9,314 nt of DNA from CAXMNX01 sp051009475 (lineage in GTDB: Bacteria > Pseudomonadota > Alphaproteobacteria > Rhodobacterales > Rhodobacteraceae): positions 1 to 9,314 of the forward strand of contig JBPCWO010000357.1 of assembly GCA_051009475.1 (NCBI GenBank), given 5' to 3'. Below, one piece after another: positions 1 through 7,247 of this stretch; positions within the stretch are counted from its first letter, which is position 1, and the number at the start of each line of letters is the position of its first letter. The translations under genes were made by a program, and so were the position numbers. The notes under the pieces are model-generated. The model did no database searches, was not told the origin of the DNA, and saw only the letters and a program-made list of their open reading frames with translations.

Positions 1-1
1 C

Positions 2-430
2 TGCGTCATGCTCAAACACGAATACTGGCCGGGACTTGAAAAAATTGCGACGCTCCGAGCAGCTTCACTCGCGGGGGCGAGGCGGATCTCGATACTGTGC
101 GGCAACGGCGGCCAATTCTTGCTTGAAGAGATGATCCGCGGTGCCGATGGCGCTATGACCGGTTTCGCGTATCCCGAGATGATGCGCGATGTAGTTCAGT
201 TGATGTCTCAAGGCGACGAAGGCGCGGCACGCGACATATTCGACGTTTATTTGCCGCTGATCCGATACGAAAGCCAGCCTGGGTTGGGTCTGGCAGTTCG
301 AAAACACATACTCGCAAAACGGGGCGCAATTGCACACGAAACCGTTCGGGCCCCTGGTCCTAAGCTGACCGCAGCATCGATCGGCGAGATCGAGACGCTT
401 ATTTCGCGCCAAGAAACACGACTCGGCTGA
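2..430 (+). CDS. DapA-family (dihydrodipicolinate synthase/N-acetylneuraminate lyase) aldolase, C-terminal part
   Basis: The frame is open from the left edge, so the start codon and roughly the first half of a ~300-residue protein are missing. An ATG at 8 is in frame but is internal: the family core continues upstream of it. What remains is the back half of the (beta/alpha)8 barrel. The VMLKHE stretch at the left edge sits where family members carry the Schiff-base lysine, so the Lys encoded at 14-16 is probably the catalytic one. It is followed by GNGGQFLLEEMIRGADGAMTG and a C-terminal helical part containing PGLGLAVRKHILAKRGAI, both typical of the family. Members cleave or condense 2-oxo acids such as pyruvate with aldehydes. 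The residues that separate true DapA from the many sugar-acid or hydroxy-acid aldolases lie outside the window, so the substrate is open. A gap of 153 bp separates it from mipZ, with no obvious terminator between. Confidence 0.85.
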   Translation, partial: CVMLKHEYWPGLEKIATLRAASLAGARRISILCGNGGQFLLEEMIRGADGAMTGFAYPEMMRDVVQLMSQGDEGAARDIFDVYLPLIRYESQPGLGLAVRKHILAKRGAIAHETVRAPGPKLTAASIGEIETLISRQETRLG

Positions 431-507
431 TTGTGAGCTTCGAAATTCGCATGTCCTTGTGCAAATCTCAGTCCAATTTTGCCTATTGGTCAGGGGAAAA
501 CCCGCAC

Positions 508-540
508 TTTTCATGAAGGCAAACACAACATATAGTGTTG
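508..540 (+). promoter_or_regulatory. Candidate mipZ promoter with overlapping inverted repeat
   Basis: TATAGT at 531-536 resembles a -10 hexamer. TTTTCA at 508-513 lies exactly 17 bp upstream as a weak -35. The -10 is embedded in a small inverted repeat (CAACA 526-530, TGTTG 536-540; alternatively AACAC 522-526 with GTGTT 535-539). Transcription would begin near 543 and leave a leader of about 40 nt carrying the AGAGG ribosome site at 573-577. This is pattern matching only. Confidence 0.35.
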
Positions 541-583
541 CCAATCGGCGGATCAGGTACCGCTACAAGACCAGAGGCAGGCA

Positions 584-1393
584 GTGGCCCACATAATCGT
601 CGTTGGAAATGAAAAGGGCGGCGCGGGTAAGTCCACCGTGTCGATGCACATCGCAACTGCGCTGGTTCGCCTTGGGCACGTTGTAGGTGCCCTTGATTTA
701 GATCTCAGGCAAAAAAGCTTCGGCAGATATGTAGAGAACCGCCAAAAATTCCTGGCTGCCGAGAAACTTGAACTTCCTTGCCCTGTTTACCGAGAATTAC
801 CTAAAATCAATCCCGAAAGCCTCGGGCCGGGCGAAAACGTTTACGACCAACGGCTTTCCGCGGCCGTCACCGGGCTCGAACGCGAAGTAGAATTTATCCT
901 AATCGATTGTCCGGGATCGCACACACGGCTATCGCAAGTCGCACACTCGCTGGCTGACACGCTTGTCACGCCTTTGAACGATAGTTTTGTTGACTTCGAT
1001 TTGCTGGCACAGATCGACACTCGCACTAACAAGATATTGGGACCATCTGTCTATTCTGAAATGGTCTGGAACGCGCGGCAGCTACGCGCTCAGGCTGGCC
1101 TCGATCCCATCGACTGGGTTGTTGTTCGCAACCGTGTCGGCGCTCAGGCGATGCACAACAAAAAGAAAATTGCAGAAGCTGTGAATGCATTGGCCAAGCG
1201 TATCGGATTTCGCGTGGCACCCGGTTTTTCAGAGCGGGTGATCTTTCGCGAACTATTTCCGCGCGGGCTTACGCTTCTTGATTTGCGCGACATTGGGATT
1301 CAGAATTTGAATCTTTCAAACGTCGCCGCCCGTCAGGAATTGCGAGAGCTGGTAAAAGAATTGAAGTTGCCAGGAGTTACAGTCGACTTTTGA
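584..1393 (+). CDS. mipZ: MipZ, ParA-like ATPase that positions the division plane
   Basis: The protein has 269 residues, close to the usual MipZ length. It has a deviant Walker A motif GNEKGGAGKST at residues 8-18 (signature lysine K11, GKST 15-18), the DLDLRQ strand at 38-43, and a Walker B-like ILIDCPG with D108. TPLNDSFVDFDLL at 129-141 is a MipZ hallmark that separates it from plasmid or chromosomal ParA. In Caulobacter, MipZ binds ParB-parS complexes at the poles, forms ATP-dependent dimers on DNA and inhibits FtsZ polymerisation, which confines the Z-ring to mid-cell. The start is GTG at 584, six bases after AGAGG (573-577); no better start is in frame. Its 3' end overlaps the convergent membrane-protein gene by 17 bp. 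It appears to be a monocistronic core gene and is the best taxonomic marker here for Alphaproteobacteria. Confidence 0.93.
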   Translation: MAHIIVVGNEKGGAGKSTVSMHIATALVRLGHVVGALDLDLRQKSFGRYVENRQKFLAAEKLELPCPVYRELPKINPESLGPGENVYDQRLSAAVTGLEREVEFILIDCPGSHTRLSQVAHSLADTLVTPLNDSFVDFDLLAQIDTRTNKILGPSVYSEMVWNARQLRAQAGLDPIDWVVVRNRVGAQAMHNKKKIAEAVNALAKRIGFRVAPGFSERVIFRELFPRGLTLLDLRDIGIQNLNLSNVAARQELRELVKELKLPGVTVDF

Positions 1394-2360
1394 TTCGAGG
1401 GATCGCATTGCGCCCGATTGTATCGGCGGCGCGGCTTATCGCTCTCGACACGGCTACGGACGAATGAAATCCTTCGTCTTCTTCAAGTAATTCATCCTGG
1501 GATGCGATCGGCTCGAAAAAATCGAATGTTCTATTCGACAAATCAACTTCCCTGTTTACCGGAGAATTGTAATCAGGACGCTGATACTCGGGAACATAGT
1601 GCTTCAATACGCCGAAGGCTCCACAAAACAAAAAAGCAAACCCGAGCATCAGGCAATTGTCTCGCAATGCCGTCAACGTTGCCGAGCCAGAACTGGCAGC
1701 GCCTGATGCACGAATAGGCGCAATTAGGGGAAGAAAGTCGGCACCTTCGCCAATTATTTCAAATACAGCTGAATCAAAACCTTGGGAATCGACAGAAGCT
1801 GGCAAGTTCGTTGGGCTAAATATTGAACCCGACAATAGGATGACTTCACCGTTTAGGCCTCTACCCAGGCGCTGAATACCCAATGTTTCAAATCGCCAGT
1901 TTTCCATTTCCTCGGTCGACACTTCAAAAATCAGAATGCCGGCGGGAACCGGATCACCGGACTCATTCAAATGCCATTCTTGATATTGCCCTGGCAAAGG
2001 TTCTTCGGAATTCCGGCGGAGAAATCTATTGGCCTTCAATCGACCGGTTTCGCTGACCGCATATATCGGCAGCAAGACATAGGTTCGCTCTGTTTCTTCG
2101 GATCCAATCGGGTGTATTGCAGAAGTTTCCAGGCGAGCTTCCGCAAACAATTGAAACTCTGCCGACGCGCCCGACCGGCTTTCTCGAGTAATTTCCTGAA
2201 CAGCAAACGACAACGGCTTTTCGCCCATCGCCGCAAGAGTAGCATCAGCGAGACGCTGGTCTTGATGGTAGCCAATTACGAGCGACGACGAGATTAGTAT
2301 CACGCCAGCGGTCAGCCACTTCTTTGGCATCTCGTATATATTCTTTAGTAGGCGTAGCAC
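1377..2360 (-). CDS. Two-helix inner-membrane protein of unknown function
   Basis: I do not recognise a family. The 327-residue product has a basic N-terminus (KK at 13-14) followed by a hydrophobic segment at about 16-31, a long soluble region at about 32-232, and a second membrane segment at about 235-253 (LGFAFLFCGAFGVL). An acidic-rich C-terminal tail of about 75 residues follows (ELLEEDEG near 290-297). With positive-inside logic, both ends would be cytoplasmic and the ~200-residue middle, rich in predicted beta-like stretches, periplasmic. I chose the GTG at 2360 because AAGGA lies seven bases upstream. The out-of-frame ATG at 2364 sits too close to that site and opens only a 39-codon frame. 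An in-frame ATG at 2330 is a weaker alternative. The 3' end overlaps the end of mipZ on the opposite strand by 17 bp. The next gene upstream on the same strand ends at 2805, so it probably has its own promoter. Confidence 0.75.
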   Translation of the reverse strand: MLRLLKNIYEMPKKWLTAGVILISSSLVIGYHQDQRLADATLAAMGEKPLSFAVQEITRESRSGASAEFQLFAEARLETSAIHPIGSEETERTYVLLPIYAVSETGRLKANRFLRRNSEEPLPGQYQEWHLNESGDPVPAGILIFEVSTEEMENWRFETLGIQRLGRGLNGEVILLSGSIFSPTNLPASVDSQGFDSAVFEIIGEGADFLPLIAPIRASGAASSGSATLTALRDNCLMLGFAFLFCGAFGVLKHYVPEYQRPDYNSPVNREVDLSNRTFDFFEPIASQDELLEEDEGFHSSVAVSRAISRAADTIGRNAIPRIKSRL

Positions 2361-2804
2361 TCATCGTTCCTTGCGATCGGGCTTTCATCGACAGTTCCAA
2401 TGTTGACTCTTTTCCGGGCGCGAACGTGGCGCGATTGCGGATATTTGTTCGCGAATTATCAACAGTGTGTTTACTGATCAGCTCGAAGGCGCGCTGAAAC
2501 ACCAGCAAAAGGCACCGGTTGGTAACCTTTTCGGCGGAAAAGTGGCGTATTGAGGAAGCACCGCGCAATCCTCCAAGACGTTCCGATATTTTCTACATTC
2601 CAATGCTTTCAGTTCGAAACTTAAGAGTTGGACGCGGAAAACCCTCCAGTCGTTCAGATCAAGCAAGTTTTGCGCCTGCGGAACCAGACGACATTTTCTG
2701 AATTCGGACTCGCCGCAAATCTGTGTGAGTACCTGCCGTAATTTCGCCGGTCGCATTTTGAGGGTGGGATTGGTCAAATTCCGAACACTGTGGCGGATAG
2801 CAGA
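2361..2804. other. 444-bp gap without a convincing gene
   Basis: This lies between two minus-strand genes and must hold the promoter of the 2360 gene. Near 2440-2461 the minus strand reads TTGATAATTCGCG, a possible -35, but no clear -10 follows at the right distance. A minus-strand open frame runs from TTG 2777 (or ATG 2756) to 2478, about 92-99 codons. It has no ribosome site, a cysteine-rich end and no family resemblance I recognise, so I do not call it a gene. I see no strong hairpin with a T-run that would terminate the flavin oxidoreductase transcript. Confidence 0.5.
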
Positions 2805-4013
2805 TTATGCCTGCCTCAGCCTTTCATCGGCGAAATGGCGTTGCCAAATCTCTGCTCGATCATTGTCGCGTTTCTCATAGTCTCGAATGGCCTGCCCAAT
2901 ATCGCCGAAGTCTGGCATTTCCCCGTCAGCGCAAATCTCGGTCAGCCGCATGGTGTACCACGCGGTTATCCCGCCCTCGGGGGCATGCGGGATTCTGGGA
3001 AAAGCTGGATCGAGTTTTCGATCTGATTTCCAGAGGTCAGGAAGCGAAGGCTCAAGAACGAACGCGCGGGCAAGACCAACGACATCGACCGCTCCACCAT
3101 CTACAGCATCCTCGGCCTGCTTTCGCGTTTTGAAACCACCCGTCAGCATCAGGGGTTTGGTCGTCAAGTCACGCGCGCGCTGGGCGAACTTGAGGAAATA
3201 AGGGCCGCGACCGGACCCGTCTGAAGCAGACTTGGCTCCCGGAAAATACGTTCCACCACTTATATCTATAAGATCGACTGAAGATCGGTCGAGAGCCGCG
3301 ATCACTTCCAACGAGTCTTCCTCGACCAACCCGCCTTCTAATTGGTCTGAAGAGTTCAGTTTTACGGCAATCGGAAAATTCGGCCCGACGGCGGAACGGG
3401 TTGCTTCGATGGTTTCCAACAAAAGCCGCATTCGGTTTGAGATTGGGCCACCGTAGTCGTCCTTCCTCCTGTTAAACAAAGGCGACAAGAATTGGCTCAG
3501 CAGAAAACCGTGCGCTGCGTGAATTTGTACTCCTCCAAACCCGGTCTGCTGCGCTAACTGCGCTGTCTTAGCAAACTCCGAAGGTAGTTTTACTATCTCG
3601 TCGATTGTCAATTCCGCACAGCGAAGACCCGGCAAGTCCAGCGCACTTGGGCCCTTGGGATTACTGGTTGGTACGTAAGAAAGCGCCCCGGCGTGTCCAA
3701 GCTGCAGCCAGAGCAAGGCGTCGTTCTGGTCGCCCCCTTGGGCAAGGCGCTTGAAACGGTCGAGGTCTGACGCCTCGTTAAGCACCAGATTGCCGGGCTT
3801 CTCAGCGAAACCGGAAGAGCCCTGCACCTCACCGACAATGGAAACGGCCAACCCGCCTCTGGCCCACCGCTCATACAACAGAATTTGCTCGGCACTCGGA
3901 TGGCCAGTCCCGTCGCCCAGCGAATCCGACATCGCCGATTTCGCAATACGGTTTTTCAGAGTTATCCCGCAGGGCAGCGTTAGCGGCTCAAACAGATATT
4001 CAAGTTGTTGCAC
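2805..4013 (-). CDS. Old Yellow Enzyme-family NADH:flavin oxidoreductase, single-domain
   Basis: The 402-residue product is an FMN-binding TIM barrel of the OYE/2,4-dienoyl-CoA-reductase N-domain class. Visible landmarks are LFEPLTLPCG and KNRIAKSAM near the N-terminus (7-28), QLGHAG at 104-109, the substrate-binding pair H165/H168 in QIHAAHGFLLSQFLSP, and NRRKDDYGG at 181-189 with NR at 193-194. The C-terminal LTGGF and GLARAFV stretches bind the FMN phosphate. The C-terminal 4Fe-4S/FAD/NAD domain of true 2,4-dienoyl-CoA reductases and trimethylamine dehydrogenase is absent, so this is the short form. Reactions in the family include alkene reduction of enones and, in some relatives, oxidative N-demethylation. 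The start is GTG 4013; an in-frame TGA at 4032-4034 excludes a longer protein, and the ribosome site is weak (GGTGG). It is divergent from the hydroxy-acid oxidase operon across 296 bp, so a shared pathway is plausible but inferred. Confidence 0.9.
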   Translation of the reverse strand: MQQLEYLFEPLTLPCGITLKNRIAKSAMSDSLGDGTGHPSAEQILLYERWARGGLAVSIVGEVQGSSGFAEKPGNLVLNEASDLDRFKRLAQGGDQNDALLWLQLGHAGALSYVPTSNPKGPSALDLPGLRCAELTIDEIVKLPSEFAKTAQLAQQTGFGGVQIHAAHGFLLSQFLSPLFNRRKDDYGGPISNRMRLLLETIEATRSAVGPNFPIAVKLNSSDQLEGGLVEEDSLEVIAALDRSSVDLIDISGGTYFPGAKSASDGSGRGPYFLKFAQRARDLTTKPLMLTGGFKTRKQAEDAVDGGAVDVVGLARAFVLEPSLPDLWKSDRKLDPAFPRIPHAPEGGITAWYTMRLTEICADGEMPDFGDIGQAIRDYEKRDNDRAEIWQRHFADERLRQA

Positions 4014-4309
4014 TTGGCCACCACCGTCAGCTCATTGGCATTCGCATTCATCAACGAAAGCTCGTTGCGCTGCAATACATTGTCCGCTTTGGCTCGTGCC
4101 TAATTGTTCAGCCATCGATTGCATCTTTCTGTTGCCAAAATTCCGCATTCTGGAGTGCTGGTATTCGAGGCGCCTGTGCTGGCCATTACGACGGAGTATC
4201 CGATATACAGGCGCGTACGAGTGCTGAGTGTCTTAATTGATTGGTCTAACCGGAATATTGAATTGAACAGTTCAAATGGTTGACTTTGAGCGTGGAAGCT
4301 AACGACAAC
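4014..4309. promoter_or_regulatory. Divergent control region between the flavin oxidoreductase and the four-gene operon
   Basis: The 296 bp separate two outward-facing transcription units and carry several repeats. These are a 13-bp palindrome at 4263-4275, an 8-bp inverted pair GCGCCTGT (4170-4177) and ACAGGCGC (4207-4214), and an 8-bp direct pair GAGTGCTG (4153-4160 and 4219-4226). TTGATT at 4237-4242 could be a -35 for the rightward genes, but no good -10 is spaced to match. Two minimal open frames occur: a 30-codon one on the minus strand (4124-4032) and an 8-codon one at 4276-4302 on the plus strand, which ends seven bases before the operon's first ATG. Confidence 0.55.
4263..4275. promoter_or_regulatory. 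13-bp palindrome, candidate operator
   Basis: TTGAACAGTTCAA is a perfect inverted repeat of two 6-bp arms around one central base. It lies 34 bp before the ATG of the hydroxy-acid oxidase gene. Its size and position suit a dimeric repressor or activator (for example a GntR- or MarR-type protein). No regulator gene is present in the window, so the binder is unknown. Confidence 0.4.
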
Positions 4310-5500
4310 ATGCCGTCTACACCAAGCCGCATATTCTCTACCGAAGACGCAAGGCGGTTGGCGAAACGGCGACTGCCTCGGTTGGTTTTCGATTTTATAG
4401 AAGGCGCGGCCGGGCGCGAGGTTGGACTTGCCCGAAACGAACTGCGGTTCGATGAAATTTGCTTGCAACCACGCGTTATGGCCGATGTATCTGAACGCAG
4501 CCTTGCCACAGAACTTCTGGGCCGAAATTTCGATGTCCCATTCGGCATGGCGCCAATGGGAATGTGCAACCTCGTTTGTCGTGACGCAGATCGTCTGCTC
4601 GCCGAAGCAGCCACACGGATCGGCATGCCTTTGTGCATTTCATCGGCCGCCTCAACTTCGATGGAAGAGATCTATGGCTTCGCGGGCAAGAATGCATGGT
4701 TCCAACTCTACTTTCGCCAGTCAGAGGCCCAGTCGCTAGCGGTCACCGAACGGGCGCACGAGGCAGGATACGAAACATTGGTTCTGACTGTGGACGTACC
4801 GCAAGTGTCGCGGCGCATTCGGGATCAGCGCAATGGATTCAATTGGCCGTTCCACATGACGCCGCGCGCCTTTTTTGATTTTGCAACCCATCCTCGCTGG
4901 TCGCTCTCCACCCTGGCTTCTGGTATTCCAAGGCCGCGGAATTTCGGTGGCGGCGACGGCGGGTTCGACCGTCGAGCAAGTCGGGCAGGCGCTGACTGGA
5001 ATTTTCTCACCAAACTGCGTGACAAATGGGCGGGTCGGCTGATCGTCAAGGGTGTGACATCGGCAGAAGACGCGGTCCGGGTTCGGGACGCTGGCGCCGA
5101 TGCAATATATGTGTCTAACCACGGTGCCCGCCAACTGGATAGCGCGCCGGCGGCCATCGATCTGTTACCCCTGATCCGTCAGGCCGTTGGCCCGAAACTG
5201 CCGCTATTGTTCGACAGCGGAATTCGCAATGGCGAAGACGTGGTGAAAGCGTTGGCGCTAGGTGCCGATTTCGTCATGATTGGGCGCCCCGCGCTCTTCG
5301 CCTTAGCTGCAGAAGGTCGGCCTGGTCTGAACGCACTGCTGCAATGTTTTGTTGAAGATATGGACATTGCTATGGCACAACTGGGCGCCAATTCGATCAA
5401 GGATATTGGGCCCCAAGTTCTTTTCGATTGCGCCGAAGGTAGGAACGGCGGCATGAACACGGCGCGGCCAGCAAAACTGCAGATTGCGGCCAAGACCTGA
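4310..5500 (+). CDS. FMN-dependent alpha-hydroxy-acid oxidase/dehydrogenase
   Basis: This 396-residue protein belongs to the L-lactate dehydrogenase (LldD)/glycolate oxidase/mandelate dehydrogenase family, which oxidises (S)-2-hydroxy acids to 2-oxo acids on FMN. The N-terminal RRLPRLVFDFIEGAAG is the usual family opening. SNHGARQLD carries the catalytic base H271 and substrate-binding R274 (the common form is SNHGGRQLD). DSGIRNGEDVVKALALGAD and MIGRP near the C-terminus hold the FMN phosphate. I start at ATG 4310, with GGAAG 11 bases upstream. In-frame TTG 4280, TTG 4286 and GTG 4292 would add up to 10 residues that do not look conserved. No long hydrophobic anchor is seen in the middle of the protein, which may make it soluble or peripheral. 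It is the first gene of the operon; the ThDP-enzyme gene follows 16 bp after its stop. Substrate is not predictable, but pairing with a ThDP enzyme recalls MdlB/MdlC of mandelate catabolism. Confidence 0.92.
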   Translation: MPSTPSRIFSTEDARRLAKRRLPRLVFDFIEGAAGREVGLARNELRFDEICLQPRVMADVSERSLATELLGRNFDVPFGMAPMGMCNLVCRDADRLLAEAATRIGMPLCISSAASTSMEEIYGFAGKNAWFQLYFRQSEAQSLAVTERAHEAGYETLVLTVDVPQVSRRIRDQRNGFNWPFHMTPRAFFDFATHPRWSLSTLASGIPRPRNFGGGDGGFDRRASRAGADWNFLTKLRDKWAGRLIVKGVTSAEDAVRVRDAGADAIYVSNHGARQLDSAPAAIDLLPLIRQAVGPKLPLLFDSGIRNGEDVVKALALGADFVMIGRPALFALAAEGRPGLNALLQCFVEDMDIAMAQLGANSIKDIGPQVLFDCAEGRNGGMNTARPAKLQIAAKT

Positions 5501-5516
5501 AGGAGCATTAGGCCGT

Positions 5517-7247
5517 ATGCGGCAGAGCAGTCGAATTCGAGGCGGGGCACTGTTGGCACGCGCCCTAAAAGAAAAGGGCGTGGACCACGTATTCACGCTG
5601 GCTGGCGGTTTCTGCAACCCGGCGCTCGAAGGCTTTTTGGAATGCCAGATGCCGGTCATCAACTGCCCGCACGAACAAGTCGCGGGCCATCTGGCGGATG
5701 GGCACACGCGGATAACGCGCAAACCGTCGGTCTGCCTGGTTGGTCCGGAAGGATTTGCCAACGCAGTTCCATCAATGCTGGAAGCGGGCGGCGAGCGATC
5801 GCCAGTTATATTCATTACCGGCTCGTCGACACTGAAACGCCAGGGCGCCGGTGGATTTAAAGAAATCGACGACGTGGCGATAGCTGCGCCGTTAGTGAAG
5901 TATTCAGTTCAAGTCACCGACGGCGAACGCATCGGCGAATTTGTCGACAGGGCCTGGGTTGCGGCCACGACCGGCTATCCCGGCCCGGTTCACATCAGCC
6001 TGCCCGTTGACATCATGTTTTCGTCATTTGACGAGGACGCGGGACGAGACGAGCGGCCTTGGAACCCTGAACCACGACCGGCGCAACGCGCCTGGCCTGA
6101 TCCCGCGGCATTGGACCGCGTTCTGGGCATAATCCGAGAGTCTGAGCGCCCGGTTGTGATCGGCGGACACGGAATCTGGTGGTCAAGATCCGAAGACAAG
6201 TTGGAAGCCGCAGGCCGTGATTTGCGGATACCGGTATTCAATGTCCCGTATCACACCAAATTGTTGGGCGAGGAATGCGCAGCCTATATGGGGCTTGCCG
6301 ATATCCACCAGTATCACCCATCTAAACCCGCAATCCACGAAGCTGACGTGGTGGTGATGATCGGCGGTCGATTGGACAACCAAATGAATTTTGGCAATCC
6401 GCCGTTTTTTCGAAAGGAAACGACGCTCATCTGCGTGAACGGCAGTGCCGAGGAATTGGATTACAACTATGCCGCTGACGAGATTCTCTTGTCCGATCCT
6501 GGCGCATTTTTAGAGGCGCTTGGCGGAATCGGAAGAACTTGGGCGCCCTGGTTTGACCTACAAAGGCAGCGTCGCGCGGAATGGGTCGAAGATTGGGAGA
6601 CCCATCTGGCCGAAGAGTCAGCAAGGGACGAAGCATCTGGCAATTTGATGCATCCATTGCAGCTGGGTCTCGATGTGCAAGCCGAATTGGGCGATGAAGA
6701 CTGGCTGATCTTTGATGGAGGCAACACGCATTTCTGGAATGAAATAGCGGTGAATATGGCCGGTTGGCGCGGCCAGAAACTTGGTGGCATCATGCACCCA
6801 GGCAATTATTCTCTTCTGGGCGTCGGCGTTAGTTTCGGGATTTCTGCAAAAGCAATGAACCCGGATCAAAATGTAGTGGTGATCTCGGGCGACGGCGCAT
6901 TTCTATCGGGAGGATTGTCGATCGAAACCGCATTCCAGGAAAAGCTGCCGATCACTGTGGTCATCGACAACAACGGTGGCCTGGACTGTATCAGCCAGCA
7001 ACAGGAAAGGCTGTTTGCAAGTGGCCAGCATTTTGCCACCGATTTTCGCGACATCCCATTTCACACAATGTTCGAGGGATTGGGCGGCCATGGCGAATTG
7101 GTAACGACCCGCGCACAGCTTGCTCCGGCGCTGAAACGCGCGATGACTTCGGGCAAGACCGCCTGCGTCAACGTCAAATGTCGCGGCGTGATCTCACCCA
7201 TTGTGGCCGCCACTTCGGACAAGCGCGATAAGGCGTCGATCGAGTGA
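5517..7247 (+). CDS. Thiamine-diphosphate-dependent enzyme, acetolactate synthase/2-hydroxyacyl lyase-like
   Basis: The 576-residue product has the full three-domain ThDP architecture: an N-terminal PYR domain, a central domain at roughly 190-340, and a C-terminal PP domain. E53 in CPHEQVAGH is the glutamate that activates the cofactor. The ThDP motif is GDG at 458-460 with NN at 485-486, the standard spacing. Overall it resembles acetolactate synthases, benzaldehyde lyase and oxalyl- or 2-hydroxyacyl-CoA lyases, which decarboxylate 2-oxo acids or make and break C-C bonds. No small regulatory subunit gene is next to it, which argues against branched-chain amino-acid synthesis. The start is ATG 5517, with AAGGAG (5500-5505) overlapping the previous stop. 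An upstream in-frame TTG at 5484 lies inside the previous gene and lacks a ribosome site. The stop TGA shares a base with the ATG of the next gene. It probably acts on the 2-oxo acid made by the upstream oxidase. Confidence 0.9.
   Translation: MRQSSRIRGGALLARALKEKGVDHVFTLAGGFCNPALEGFLECQMPVINCPHEQVAGHLADGHTRITRKPSVCLVGPEGFANAVPSMLEAGGERSPVIFITGSSTLKRQGAGGFKEIDDVAIAAPLVKYSVQVTDGERIGEFVDRAWVAATTGYPGPVHISLPVDIMFSSFDEDAGRDERPWNPEPRPAQRAWPDPAALDRVLGIIRESERPVVIGGHGIWWSRSEDKLEAAGRDLRIPVFNVPYHTKLLGEECAAYMGLADIHQYHPSKPAIHEADVVVMIGGRLDNQMNFGNPPFFRKETTLICVNGSAEELDYNYAADEILLSDPGAFLEALGGIGRTWAPWFDLQRQRRAEWVEDWETHLAEESARDEASGNLMHPLQLGLDVQAELGDEDWLIFDGGNTHFWNEIAVNMAGWRGQKLGGIMHPGNYSLLGVGVSFGISAKAMNPDQNVVVISGDGAFLSGGLSIETAFQEKLPITVVIDNNGGLDCISQQQERLFASGQHFATDFRDIPFHTMFEGLGGHGELVTTRAQLAPALKRAMTSGKTACVNVKCRGVISPIVAATSDKRDKASIE

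Noticed and set aside
2..430. Lysine-biosynthesis DapA
   Set aside because: The fold family is clear but only the C-terminal half is visible and the substrate-determining residues are missing; calling it dapA would be a guess.
1418..2297. Several plus-strand open frames across the membrane-protein gene
   Set aside because: They are short, overlap each other, and the minus-strand frame has clear membrane segments and a ribosome site.
2245..2364. Minus-strand ATG at 2364 opening a 39-codon frame
   Set aside because: The AAGGA ribosome site is only three bases away from this ATG but seven bases from the GTG at 2360, which opens the 327-residue membrane protein; the short frame is probably a shadow.
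4310..5500. lldD, respiratory L-lactate dehydrogenase
   Set aside because: Family membership is certain, but context with a ThDP enzyme and demethylase gives no support for lactate as substrate.
5484..5516. TTG at 5484 as start of the ThDP enzyme
   Set aside because: It lies inside the preceding gene, has no ribosome site, and adds residues not expected in the family; AAGGAG precedes ATG 5517.
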